From Marinobacter sediminicola (lineage in GTDB: Bacteria > Pseudomonadota > Gammaproteobacteria > Pseudomonadales > Oleiphilaceae): 64,000 nt of DNA. The stretch spans positions 248,001 through 312,000 of the forward strand of contig NZ_JAVIXR010000001.1 in assembly GCF_031157525.1 (NCBI RefSeq), in the 5' to 3' direction. Position 1 is the first letter of the stretch; every line of letters starts with the position of its first letter. The notes beneath the pieces were generated by a model. That model saw only the letters and a program-made list of their open reading frames with translations, did not search any database and was not told the origin of the DNA. This document shows, one piece after another, positions 10,211 to 18,735 of this stretch. The position numbers were made by a program, and so were the translations under genes.

Positions 10211-12091
10211 TAGTCGTTTGTATAGCGTGTTTCGGCTGATTGAAAGCTCCCTGGCCGTGCTGGACACGTTACCTTTGCACCTGTGATAAACCTGCAATAT
10301 ATGGGCATGGCTATTACGCTCATCGCCCTCCCGCCGGCAGGGAATCTTAGCTGGCTCAGGCTTGAAATCATCTGAGTGCTCGGAACCAGCAATTTCGTCT
10401 GCCGGTGTTGTGCCGCCGAACTCGGCGAGAAAGTCTGCAGGCAGGTGCCAAATCTGTACGTCCTCGCCATCTGCCAAGGCGATGGCCACTTTCAAAACGT
10501 TTACCAGCTGGCGAATGTTGCCTGGCCAGGAGTGGTTTTCCAGCGCGGATAATAGCTGAGGGGCTAAAGATTCACTTTGGCCCGGATCTCGATGTTGCTG
10601 ATATATATGCTGAATCAGGCTTCGTATATCTTTACGGTGTCTTAAGGCCGGCAGCTCCACAGACAGGCCGTTGATCCGATAATAAAGGTCCGCCCGGAAC
10701 TGCCCGGATTCGATGCGGGATAGGGGAGAGCGATTGGTGGCTGTGATTAATAGAATATCAACCGCAACATTTTCTGTTGCACCCACCGGCGTAACCACCC
10801 GTTCCTGTAATACCCGAAGTAGCCTTGATTGGGCGGAAACCGGCATTTCGCCAATCTCATCGAGAAACAAAATGCCTTTGTGAGCATTGCGGATTAAACC
10901 AAGGGAGCCTTTAGCTCTAGCGCCTGTAAATGCTCCAGGCTCGTAACCGAACAGCTCTGATTCCACAAGTTCTGGCGGTATGGCTGCACAGTTGACGGCA
11001 ACCAGTGGCTGATCTTTTCGGTGCGAAGCCTTGTGCAACGCATGCACCAGAACTTCTTTTCCTACACCTGTCTCACCGGTTATCAAAACCGGAACGCCTC
11101 GCTCCAGAACTTTCAAACTTTGCTCAGCACATCGGCGTACGGAGGTATCACCGTATTCGAGGTTGGAAAAGCTTGCCGGTTTATCAGGGAAAGTGGAGCG
11201 CTGCATATCTGCTTTCGTCTCAGCAGGCGCTGTTCGGATGGTTGAGGGTCGTTTTACGAGGGCGCTTAGTCGGACTTTACTTTTGGTTTTCAGCTGCAGC
11301 GGAGCCTGTTCCGGGTGGCCAAGAACGTCACTGCGACTGGTAGTGAACAGTTCATCGAGCATGACATTCTTTGTTTGAGTGCCCAGTAGTTGATCTGCTC
11401 GTCGATTGCTGGCGACAACCCGGCCTGAATCATTGCACACGAGGATTCCGGACCAAGGGCTATCAAAGTTGTCGGCGGTCGTATTGAGGGTGATTTGAAA
11501 GAAGTCCGCCTCAAATTGTCGATTGAGCAGCCGGTTTTCAACGGATTGAGCAAGCAGGCGTACCATACCGAGAGTGTGATGTTGTGGCAGATAGGCATCG
11601 CTGAACACGCTCAACACACCTGCCAGCTCTTTTTCTGAATCGAATATGGGGGCAGCTGAAGCTATGAGGCTTCTGTGCACCTTCAGGAAATGCTCGCTCC
11701 TTTGTACCTGTACCGCCCGCCGGCTTGCTATGGCTGTTCCTATGGCGTTGGTGCCACATAGCTGCTCCTGCCAGTTGGCACCTTCCCGGAACCAGGGCTT
11801 CAACCGCGATTCAGTGGTGCGTTGGTCTCCCCAGCTTTTCAGAACAGTGCCCTTGTGGTTCGCCAGTAGAATCAGGCACCGACTGCTGGAAAGTACGTTC
11901 TGGTAATAAGGAACCACCTCAGCCTCTGCGCTGGCGAGTAGCTCATCATATTGGCGCGTTATATCTCGCAGCTGTTCAGTGCTGAGTGCTGGCTGAATCG
12001 GTTCGCCTTCGTGGTCAAGACCCAAGGCTATACAGCGTTGCCAGGATTCAGAAACGTCCGTTCGACTTTCCGTTTGTGGGCTATTCTTCAT
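10190..12091 (-). CDS. Sigma-54-dependent activator, DhaR/AcoR type
   Basis: Enhancer-binding protein of 633 aa. Residues about 50-195 form an AcoR/DhaR-like GAF sensory region (CGTNAIGTA, then SAAPIFD), and about 200-260 a PAS-like segment. The AAA+ domain carries Walker A GETGVGKE (339-346), the sigma-54 contact loop GAFTGA (386-391) and Walker B GILFLDEIG (406-414). The C-terminus is a Fis-type helix-turn-helix (CKGNVSSTARELSISRNTLY). It is divergent from the glycerol ABC operon, whose upstream region has a -24/-12 promoter, so it very likely activates that operon. The ligand may be glycerol or a related polyol, by analogy with DhaR; this is inference. Confidence 0.9.
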   Translation of the reverse strand: MKNSPQTESRTDVSESWQRCIALGLDHEGEPIQPALSTEQLRDITRQYDELLASAEAEVVPYYQNVLSSSRCLILLANHKGTVLKSWGDQRTTESRLKPWFREGANWQEQLCGTNAIGTAIASRRAVQVQRSEHFLKVHRSLIASAAPIFDSEKELAGVLSVFSDAYLPQHHTLGMVRLLAQSVENRLLNRQFEADFFQITLNTTADNFDSPWSGILVCNDSGRVVASNRRADQLLGTQTKNVMLDELFTTSRSDVLGHPEQAPLQLKTKSKVRLSALVKRPSTIRTAPAETKADMQRSTFPDKPASFSNLEYGDTSVRRCAEQSLKVLERGVPVLITGETGVGKEVLVHALHKASHRKDQPLVAVNCAAIPPELVESELFGYEPGAFTGARAKGSLGLIRNAHKGILFLDEIGEMPVSAQSRLLRVLQERVVTPVGATENVAVDILLITATNRSPLSRIESGQFRADLYYRINGLSVELPALRHRKDIRSLIQHIYQQHRDPGQSESLAPQLLSALENHSWPGNIRQLVNVLKVAIALADGEDVQIWHLPADFLAEFGGTTPADEIAGSEHSDDFKPEPAKIPCRREGDERNSHAHILQVYHRCKGNVSSTARELSISRNTLYKRLRELGVR

Positions 12092-12164
12092 CAGACTACA
12101 TCCCTGTGTTCGTTTTCTTGTTTTTGAGATGCTTTGGGGAGCATGTGTTCAGTTGATGCGTGAG

Positions 12165-12191
12165 AACTGTTCAATAATCTGTTTAACAGTT
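12165..12191. promoter_or_regulatory. Candidate upstream activating sequence 1
   Basis: Perfect inverted repeat AACTGTT-N13-AACAGTT, about 150 bp upstream of the -24 element. Size and position suit a dimeric Fis-type HTH of a sigma-54 activator. Its centre is 42 bp (four helical turns) from that of the second repeat. Confidence 0.55.
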
Positions 12192-12207
12192 GTTCACGTC
12201 AATGCTT

Positions 12208-12232
12208 CGTTTGAACAAATTGTTTCCAAACG
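12208..12232. promoter_or_regulatory. Candidate upstream activating sequence 2
   Basis: Perfect inverted repeat CGTTTG-N13-CAAACG with the same 13-bp spacer as the first repeat, although the arm sequences differ. It is centred about 110 bp upstream of the -24 element, a standard enhancer distance. Shared TGTT/AACA cores suggest the same protein binds both. Confidence 0.55.
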
Positions 12233-12327
12233 AACATCAATGCTTTCGTATGTGAAGCTGTCGTAAATATGTAATAGTGCGGTAAATCATGAAGTTGGTG
12301 GTGTTCTAGAGGGTTGAAAGAAAAAAG

Positions 12328-12343
12328 TGGTATGAGCTTTGCG
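12328..12343 (+). promoter_or_regulatory. Sigma-54 (-24/-12) promoter of glpSTPQUV
   Basis: TGGTATGAGCTTTGCG matches TGGCAC-N5-TTGCW with the required GG-N10-GC spacing (GG 12329-12330, GC 12341-12342). It is directed at the ABC operon, about 80 bp before its first start codon. The divergent gene encodes a sigma-54 activator with an intact GAFTGA loop, which strengthens the call. Confidence 0.75.
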
Positions 12344-12422
12344 TTCATAAACACAAACAATAAGTTTCCGGGTGTTCGTTTTGTATCCGGTTGCGCTTTT
12401 ATAAGAATAACAAGGAAAGCTT

Positions 12423-13517
12423 ATGTCCTTAACGCTGGAGAACCTCTCCCGCACGGTCGACGGTGTCGATTACGTTCGGGATGCCAGCCTCACGTTTGAG
12501 GCGGGATCGTTCAATGTTCTGCTTGGCCGGACACTCGCCGGCAAAACCTCAATGATGCGCCTGATGGCCGGGCTTGATAAGCCGACGAAGGGGCGTGTGC
12601 TCTATAAGGGTGAAGATGTAACCGGGCAAAGCGTGCAGCGCCGGAACATTTCGATGATCTACCAACAGTTCATTAATTACCCCACGCTCACCGTTTACGA
12701 AAATATCGCCTCACCGCTACGCCTTGCCAAAATGTCAGGCTCAGAAATTGATCGCCGGGTGAAAGAAACGGCATCAATGCTACAGATCGAACCTCTGCTT
12801 AAACGTTACCCTCTTGAACTTTCTGGCGGCCAGCAACAGCGAACGGCTATGGCGCGAGCATTGGTCAAAGATGCAACGCTGGTGTTGTTCGATGAACCCC
12901 TGGTGAATCTGGACTACAAGTTGAGAGAAGAGCTTCGTGCTGAGCTGCGTGATCTGTTTCGAGAGCGTCAGTGCATCGCAGTTTACGCAACCACGGAAGC
13001 CAATGAGGCTTTGGCGCTGGGTGGCACCACAACTCTGTTACATGAAGGTGGCGTTGTTCAGAGCGGGCCTGTTATGGATGTTTATCGTTCACCCGTTAAC
13101 ACCCTTGCAGCACAGTTGTTCAGTGAACCCCCCATGAACATCATTCGCGGCCGTGTAAGCGATACCGAGGTGACCTTTGATGAATATTCACACCACGCAC
13201 TAACACAAGAGTTGGCAAGACTGGCCCCTGGCGACTATTGGTTCGGGATTCGCCCCAGCCACATTGCGCTGGTGCCTGCGAATGATGATGACCTTGAAAT
13301 GTCCATGGAAGTTGCGCTCAGCGAGATCAGTGGCTCTGAAACCTTTATGCATGTTGAAAACAGCCATTTTGAGATGGTGCTGCAGTTGATGGGGGTTCAT
13401 CAGTACCACACTGGCGCGCCGCTCAAGGTGTACTTACCAGTAAACAAACTGTTTGTGTTCGATAGTAATGAGCAGCTGGTGCACACACCAACACGGGTTT
13501 CAGGAGGTGCAAACTGA
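12423..13517 (+). CDS. glpS: Glycerol ABC importer ATPase 1 (degenerate Walker A and H-loop)
   Basis: MalK-type ATPase of 364 aa with a C-terminal TOBE-like regulatory region (about 240-360), first gene of a glpSTPQUV-type glycerol importer operon. The ABC signature LSGGQQQR (133-140) and Walker B LVLFDEP (153-159) are intact. Walker A is GRTLAGKT (35-42), with Leu at the position of the fourth Gly, and the H-loop histidine is replaced by Thr191 (YATTEANEA). It ends in a 1-base ATGA-type overlap with the second ATPase gene, which has complementary defects, so an obligate heterodimer is likely. Transcription is probably from the sigma-54 promoter upstream. Confidence 0.88.
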   Translation: MSLTLENLSRTVDGVDYVRDASLTFEAGSFNVLLGRTLAGKTSMMRLMAGLDKPTKGRVLYKGEDVTGQSVQRRNISMIYQQFINYPTLTVYENIASPLRLAKMSGSEIDRRVKETASMLQIEPLLKRYPLELSGGQQQRTAMARALVKDATLVLFDEPLVNLDYKLREELRAELRDLFRERQCIAVYATTEANEALALGGTTTLLHEGGVVQSGPVMDVYRSPVNTLAAQLFSEPPMNIIRGRVSDTEVTFDEYSHHALTQELARLAPGDYWFGIRPSHIALVPANDDDLEMSMEVALSEISGSETFMHVENSHFEMVLQLMGVHQYHTGAPLKVYLPVNKLFVFDSNEQLVHTPTRVSGGAN

Positions 13518-14617
13518 TGGCTGAAATTCAATTGAAATCTTTGGCGCACAGTTACAGCGCCAACCCATCGGGCCCCGGTGACTACGCCATCCGTCAGCTG
13601 GATCATGTATGGCACAAGGGCGGAGCCTATGCACTGCTTGGGCCATCGGGTTGTGGCAAAAGCACCATGCTGAACATTATCTCCGGGTTGGTTCAGCCTT
13701 CTGAAGGGGAGGTGCTGTTTGACGGCAAACGGGTGAATGAGCTGTCACCCCGAGACAGGAATATTGCCCAGGTGTTCCAGTTCCCCGTGGTCTACGACTC
13801 GATGACCGTATTCGAGAATCTGGCGTTCCCCCTCAAGAACAACAAGGTGCCTGCTGCAAAGATCAAAACCCGCGTGCAGGAAATTGCAGAGGTGCTTGAG
13901 ATTGAGGACAAGCTGCACAAAAAGGCGAAAAACCTTACGGCTGATGAAAAGCAAAAGGTTTCGATGGGTCGTGGTTTGGTGAGGGAAGATGTCTCCGCCA
14001 TTTTGTTTGATGAACCTTTGACGGTTATCGATCCTCAGCTTAAGTGGAAGTTGCGTAGAAAGCTCAAGCAGATTCACGAGAAGTTTGATATCACCATGGT
14101 GTACGTCACCCACGATCAGCTTGAGGCATCAACGTTTGCTGACAGGATTGCCGTGATGTACGACGGGCAGGTGGTGCAGTTCGGTACACCCACGGAACTC
14201 TTCGAAGCACCCAATCACACGTTTGTCGGCTACTTCATCGGTAGCCCCGGAATGAACATTTTAGAGGTGGAGAGATGTTCGGGGGGCGTTCGGTTTGATT
14301 CAACCGAACTGCGCCTGGAGCCATGGCAGTTAGACCTTCTGGGAGCCATGACATCGGAAAACGTGAAGGTTGGTATTCGGCCCGAGTTTATCGAAATCTC
14401 CCCGGTAATGTCCGATGACACCTACGCCGCTGAAGTGCGGGATGTGGAGGATCTGGGTACCTACAAGATTGTGACGGTAGAACTTGGCGGGCAACAGATG
14501 AAAGTGCGCCAGAGTGAAGAGTTTGATGCCGGCATTGGTAGCCAGGTAAATCTCCTGTTCCCGGCGCAGTGGCTAATGCTTTATGTGGATGAATTCCTGG
14601 TACAGGAGCAACAGTGA
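13517..14617 (+). CDS. glpT: Glycerol ABC importer ATPase 2 (degenerate signature motif)
   Basis: MalK-type ATPase of 366 aa with a C-terminal TOBE-like region. Walker A GPSGCGKST (42-50), Walker B AILFDEP (161-167) and the H-loop His199 (YVTHDQLEA) are canonical. The ABC signature is lost: LTADEKQKV at 140-148 in place of LSGGQxQRV. It is translationally coupled to both neighbours (one-base overlaps). With the first ATPase it should form one canonical composite site (this Walker A with the partner signature) and one degenerate site. The glpT name follows the rhizobial glpSTPQUV scheme and is not the glycerol-3-phosphate antiporter GlpT. Confidence 0.88.
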   Translation: MAEIQLKSLAHSYSANPSGPGDYAIRQLDHVWHKGGAYALLGPSGCGKSTMLNIISGLVQPSEGEVLFDGKRVNELSPRDRNIAQVFQFPVVYDSMTVFENLAFPLKNNKVPAAKIKTRVQEIAEVLEIEDKLHKKAKNLTADEKQKVSMGRGLVREDVSAILFDEPLTVIDPQLKWKLRRKLKQIHEKFDITMVYVTHDQLEASTFADRIAVMYDGQVVQFGTPTELFEAPNHTFVGYFIGSPGMNILEVERCSGGVRFDSTELRLEPWQLDLLGAMTSENVKVGIRPEFIEISPVMSDDTYAAEVRDVEDLGTYKIVTVELGGQQMKVRQSEEFDAGIGSQVNLLFPAQWLMLYVDEFLVQEQQ

Positions 14618-15483
14618 TGGACAAGATCCCGGATAACAGAGCCTGGTGGCTCGTCCTGCCGGTTTTCCTGCTAGTAGCCTTTTCTGCACTCATACCACTG
14701 ATGACGGTGGTGAACTATTCGGTTCAGGATATTTTTGGCCCGGGCCAAGCGTACTACGTTGGTACGGAGTGGTTTAAAGAAGTTCTGACGGATCAACGGT
14801 TGCAGGATTCATTAATCCGACAGTTTGCCTTCTCCGGCGCGGTATTGTTGATCCAGATTCCTTTGGGCATAGGTGTCGCCTTGATGATGCCCAAGTCCGG
14901 AATCAAGGGGTCACTTTGCCTCATTCTGGTCGCTATTCCGCTCCTTATTCCCTGGAACGTTGTAGGGACTATCTGGCAGATATTCGCCCGGGGTGATATC
15001 GGATTATTTGGTTGGGCGGTGAACCAGGCCGGCATCGATTACAACTACACCGGGGATACAGTAGATGCCTGGCTGACCGTCCTTCTTATGGACGTTTGGC
15101 ACTGGACACCTCTGGTTGCTCTATTGTGCTACTCAGGATTGAGGGCTATTCCTGAGGCGTTCTATCAAGCGGCTGAAATTGACCGTGCTTCCAAATGGGC
15201 GGTGTTTCGTTATATCCAGCTTCCGCGTCTCAAGAGTGTATTGATCATCGCTGTGCTGTTGCGGTTTATGGACAGCTTCATGATCTATATCGAACCCTTC
15301 GTACTCACTGGCGGGGGGCCGGGAAGCTCGACAACCTTCCTTAGCCAGACCCTGACAACCATGGCAATAGGGCAGTTTGATCTTGGGCGTGCAGCGGCAT
15401 TCTCACTGATCTACTTCCTGATCGTATTGCTGATCTCCTGGTTGTTCTTCACAGCCATTACTCACGCCGATAAAGAAAAATAA
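14617..15483 (+). CDS. glpP: Glycerol ABC importer permease 1
   Basis: MalF-like inner-membrane permease of 288 aa with about six hydrophobic segments; the first is near residues 8-30 (WWLVLPVFLLVAFSALIPL). The EAA loop that docks the ATPase reads YQAAEIDRASKWAVFRYIQLP. The ATG at 14617 overlaps the previous stop; a GTG three bases earlier is also in frame. It works with the second permease to form the translocation path. Confidence 0.88.
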   Translation: MDKIPDNRAWWLVLPVFLLVAFSALIPLMTVVNYSVQDIFGPGQAYYVGTEWFKEVLTDQRLQDSLIRQFAFSGAVLLIQIPLGIGVALMMPKSGIKGSLCLILVAIPLLIPWNVVGTIWQIFARGDIGLFGWAVNQAGIDYNYTGDTVDAWLTVLLMDVWHWTPLVALLCYSGLRAIPEAFYQAAEIDRASKWAVFRYIQLPRLKSVLIIAVLLRFMDSFMIYIEPFVLTGGGPGSSTTFLSQTLTTMAIGQFDLGRAAAFSLIYFLIVLLISWLFFTAITHADKEK

Positions 15484-15493
15484 GGAGAGTGTG

Positions 15494-16300
15494 ATGAGGC
15501 AAACAGGCTATAAAAACATCGGGATCACAATATACATCCTGCTCCTTCTTACGCCGGTTTACTGGCTACTGAACATGTCGTTCAAAACCAACCGTGAAAT
15601 TCTGGGGGGGCTTACGCTGTGGCCGCAGAATTTCACGTTTGATAATTATGCCGTGATCTTTACAGACCCCAGTTGGTATAACGGCTACCTCAACTCAATG
15701 GCGTATGTGTCTATCAACGTGGTGATTACCTTGTTGGTTGCTTTGCCTGCGGCCTACGCCTTCAGTCGGTACAAGTTTCTGGGGGACAAGCATCTGTTCT
15801 TCTGGTTGCTCAGCAACCGGATGGCACCGCCGGCGGTTTTCCTGCTGCCGTTCTTCCAGTTGTATTCATCTATCGGGCTTTTCGATACCCACATCGCCGT
15901 CGCACTCGCGCATTGTTTGTTCAACGTGCCCTTGGCAGTGTGGATTCTTGAGGGGTTCATGAAGGGCGTTCCTCGTGAATACGATGAGATGGCTTACATC
16001 GATGGCTACAGCTTTCCCAAGTTCTTCATCAAGGTGTTTTTACCGATGATTCGCTCAGGTATCGGCGTGACGGCCTTCTTTGCCTTCATGTTCTCGTGGG
16101 TTGAGTTGCTTCTGGCCAGAACACTGACCTCTGTGGATGCTCAGCCAATTGGCGCAATCATGACTCGTACGATAGGGGCGAGTGGTATTGATTGGGGTGT
16201 GCTGGCGGCGGCCGGCGTTCTAACAATAATCCCAGGCTTGCTGGTTATCTGGTTCGTTCGTAACCATGTGGCTAAAGGCTTCGCTCTCGGGCGCGTTTAA
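15494..16300 (+). CDS. glpQ: Glycerol ABC importer permease 2
   Basis: MalG-like permease of 268 aa. The EAA loop reads YDEMAYIDGYSFPKFFIKVFLP and there are about six membrane segments. The ATG at 15494 sits 6 bases after an AGGAG site and is preferred to the in-frame GTG at 15491. The symbol follows the rhizobial glycerol-transporter scheme and does not mean glycerophosphodiesterase. It lies 11 bp after the first permease gene and 11 bp before glpU. Confidence 0.87.
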   Translation: MRQTGYKNIGITIYILLLLTPVYWLLNMSFKTNREILGGLTLWPQNFTFDNYAVIFTDPSWYNGYLNSMAYVSINVVITLLVALPAAYAFSRYKFLGDKHLFFWLLSNRMAPPAVFLLPFFQLYSSIGLFDTHIAVALAHCLFNVPLAVWILEGFMKGVPREYDEMAYIDGYSFPKFFIKVFLPMIRSGIGVTAFFAFMFSWVELLLARTLTSVDAQPIGAIMTRTIGASGIDWGVLAAAGVLTIIPGLLVIWFVRNHVAKGFALGRV

Positions 16301-16311
16301 GGAGAAAGCAT

Positions 16312-16587
16312 ATGATTGCCTGGATGAATTGGACCCCTACGGTCATCGTATTTTTTGCAGTTATTGCAATGATTCTTGCGGTAATGACCGTTTACGAAAT
16401 CGTGTCTCCCTGCACAGAGCGCAAAGGCTTTCTACCAATAGAGACAACGCGCGGAGACCGGTTATTTATTGGTTTGCTTTCGGCTGCCTACATACATCTC
16501 ACCTTCCTTGCGGTTAGTGACATCACTTTGTGGATTGCGCTGGCAGTCTCAGTTGTCTGGCTTCTGGTTCTGTTGCGATGGGGCTAG
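16312..16587 (+). CDS. glpU: Small membrane protein of the glycerol importer (DUF2160)
   Basis: A 91-aa protein with three hydrophobic stretches (about 8-28, 52-68 and 70-88), in the position and size of GlpU of the rhizobial glpSTPQUV operon. Its function is unknown; a role in assembly or stability of the membrane complex is inferred from its constant place between permeases and binding protein. It starts behind an AGGAGA site. Confidence 0.8.
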   Translation: MIAWMNWTPTVIVFFAVIAMILAVMTVYEIVSPCTERKGFLPIETTRGDRLFIGLLSAAYIHLTFLAVSDITLWIALAVSVVWLLVLLRWG

Positions 16588-16756
16588 AAAGGCGGCCGAA
16601 CAAGGTGCGATAAACGCACCCTGAATAAACTTGCTTAAATGTTGTAAAGGATTCGAAACCGAACTATTTTTTCACCAGGAACGAACGTGATGAGTGTTTG
16701 GGTTTCGGAAGGGCAAGGCTAGAGGTAACAAGAGCTGTAACAAGCCAAAAACCGGA

Positions 16757-16773
16757 GCGAAGGTTTTCTTCGC
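16757..16773 (+). promoter_or_regulatory. Intercistronic hairpin before the binding-protein gene
   Basis: GCGAAG-GTTTT-CTTCGC, a 6-bp stem in the 217-bp gap between glpU and glpV, with no T-tract. Such hairpins often stabilise or separately process the transcript of the periplasmic binding protein, which is needed in excess over the membrane parts. That role here is inference. Confidence 0.4.
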
Positions 16774-16804
16774 CCCATTCATAATAAAGATGACGAGGTT
16801 GGGT

Positions 16805-18553
16805 ATGTTTAAAAACAATAAATATCCTAAGACCCTACTGCTTGGCGCTGCAATCGGTGCCGTCAGTATGGGCCTGAGCTTGCAGGCCAGTGCTGACCAG
16901 TACTCGGATGCAGCTGAAAAGTGGGTAAACGACTCGTTCAAACGGTCTACCCTTACCAAAGAACAGCAGATGGAAGAAATGGCGTGGTTCACCAAGGCTG
17001 CGGAGTCGTTCCGTGGCATGGAAATCAATGTCGTATCTGAAACCATTGCGACCCACGAATACGAATCCAGTGTGTTGGCCAAGGCCTTTACAGATATCAC
17101 GGGTATCAAGCTTACCCACACCCTGATTCAGGAAGGGGATGTTATCGAGAAGCTGCAAACCCAGATGCAGTCTGGGCGCAACATCTATGACGGCTACGTT
17201 AATGACTCTGACTTGATTGGTACTCACGTCAGGTACGGTAAGGTTGTAGCGGTTGAAGATATTATGAAGGGTGAGGGCAAAGAATTTACCCTGCCAACAC
17301 TGGATCTTGATGATTTCATTGGCCTTGATTTCACTACAGGGCCTGATGGCAAGTTGTATCAATTGCCTACCCAGCAGTTTGCCAACCTTTACTGGTTCCG
17401 CGCTGACTGGTTTGAGCGCGACGATCTGAAAAAACAGTTCAAAGATATATACGGCTATGAGCTTGGTGTTCCTGTTAACTGGTCTGCCTACGAAGACATT
17501 GCAGAGTTCTTCTCGGTTCACGTTAAAGAGATAGACGGCAAAAAAGTATACGGCCACATGGACTACGGCAAGAAGGATCCCTCCCTGGGATGGCGCTTCA
17601 CCGATGCCTGGTTCTCCATGGCTGGTGCTGGCGACAAAGGCCTGCCTAACGGTTTACCTGTAGATGAATGGGGCGTTCGGGTAGAGGATTGCCACCCTGT
17701 TGGTTCTGATGTTTCCCGCGGTGGTGCTACAAACAGCCCGGCTGCTGTATACGCGACAGAGAAGTACGTTGACTGGATGGGCAAGTATGCGCCACCAGAG
17801 GCCACAGGGATGACCTTCTCTGAGTCCGGCCCAGTGCCTGCACAAGGCAATGTAGCCCAGCAGATTTTCTGGTACACAGCTTTTACTGCCAGCATGATCG
17901 AAGAGGGTCTGCCAGTTGTAAACGAGGAAGGTTTACCCAAGTGGCGCATGGCACCTTCACCACGTGGCCCATACTGGGAAGAGGGCATGAAACTGGGCTA
18001 TCAGGACGTTGGTTCCTGGACGTTCCTGAACTCGACACCTGAAAAACGTCGCTTGGCGGCATGGCTTTACGCACAGTTCACCGTGTCGAAAACGGTGTCC
18101 CTTGAAAAGCTTGTGGCAGGTCTGACCCCGATTCGCGATTCCGATATTAACTCGGACGTGATGACGGAAATGGCACCTAAGCTGGGCGGCCTGGTTGAAT
18201 TCTACCGCAGCCCTGCACGTGTTCAGTGGACGCCTACCGGCACCAACATTCCCGACTACCCGAAGATGGCTCAGCTGTGGTGGCAGTATGTTGCACAGGC
18301 AGCCAGTGGCGAAGCCACAGCGCAGGAAGCGCTTGATGGTTTGGCAAAGGCTCAGGATCGGGTTATGGAGCGGCTACAGAGAGCCAATGTTCTGACCACC
18401 TGCGCTCCAAAGCTGAACGAGCCGCGTGATCCGCAGTACTGGTTCGATCAGCCTGGCGCACCCAAGCCCAAACTGGCGAATGAAAAAGTGCAGGGTCAAA
18501 CTGTACCTTATGATGAGCTGATTAAAACCTGGGAAGATGCTCGCAAGAGCTGA
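16805..18553 (+). CDS. glpV: Periplasmic glycerol-binding protein of the ABC importer
   Basis: Extracellular solute-binding protein (family 1 type) of 582 aa with a Sec signal peptide (residues about 1-30, ending SLQASA). Family features include EINVVSETIATHEYESSVLAKAFTDITGI split over two short segments, the NLYWFRADWF region and a Trp/Tyr-rich C-terminal half. It is the last gene of the operon and is followed by a strong hairpin. The 217-bp gap before it is the largest in the operon and may carry a processing signal. Glycerol as ligand is inferred from operon type and from the adjacent glpD-glpR-glpK genes. Confidence 0.88.
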   Translation: MFKNNKYPKTLLLGAAIGAVSMGLSLQASADQYSDAAEKWVNDSFKRSTLTKEQQMEEMAWFTKAAESFRGMEINVVSETIATHEYESSVLAKAFTDITGIKLTHTLIQEGDVIEKLQTQMQSGRNIYDGYVNDSDLIGTHVRYGKVVAVEDIMKGEGKEFTLPTLDLDDFIGLDFTTGPDGKLYQLPTQQFANLYWFRADWFERDDLKKQFKDIYGYELGVPVNWSAYEDIAEFFSVHVKEIDGKKVYGHMDYGKKDPSLGWRFTDAWFSMAGAGDKGLPNGLPVDEWGVRVEDCHPVGSDVSRGGATNSPAAVYATEKYVDWMGKYAPPEATGMTFSESGPVPAQGNVAQQIFWYTAFTASMIEEGLPVVNEEGLPKWRMAPSPRGPYWEEGMKLGYQDVGSWTFLNSTPEKRRLAAWLYAQFTVSKTVSLEKLVAGLTPIRDSDINSDVMTEMAPKLGGLVEFYRSPARVQWTPTGTNIPDYPKMAQLWWQYVAQAASGEATAQEALDGLAKAQDRVMERLQRANVLTTCAPKLNEPRDPQYWFDQPGAPKPKLANEKVQGQTVPYDELIKTWEDARKS

Positions 18554-18575
18554 GCCCGGTAGTAGGTTGTAGTAA

Positions 18576-18612
18576 CTTGCCGGGCACTGTCATTCAGGCG
18601 GTGCCCGGCAAG
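18576..18612 (+). terminator. Terminator of the glycerol ABC operon
   Basis: A perfect 12-bp stem (CTTGCCGGGCAC with GTGCCCGGCAAG) with a 13-base loop, 22 bp after the glpV stop. Only a short T-rich stretch follows (CCGCTTTAT). Confidence 0.7.
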
Positions 18613-18735
18613 CCGCTTTATCCCATCCCGCATAAAAAATTGCACGTTTGCCTTCTCACTGACATGATCCCTATTACGCTTGCTTGAACTCACGAGTATC
18701 GTAATACCGGATGAGCCCATGCTGAGGAGTTTTTC

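Larger units (their letters stand above)
12092..12422. other. 331-bp regulatory gap between activator and glycerol ABC operon
   Basis: This is the only gap over 300 bp and holds no convincing gene. It contains two inverted repeats (12165-12191 and 12208-12232), a sigma-54 promoter (12328-12343), and two copies of the 11-base word GTGTTCGTTTT (12106-12116 and 12372-12382) near the two divergent start codons. Confidence 0.8.

Noticed and set aside
16835..17557. Long open frame opposite the glycerol-binding protein gene
   Set aside because: It lies fully antisense to a clear signal-peptide-bearing gene, has no ribosome site and no recognisable motif; it reflects codon bias of the real gene.
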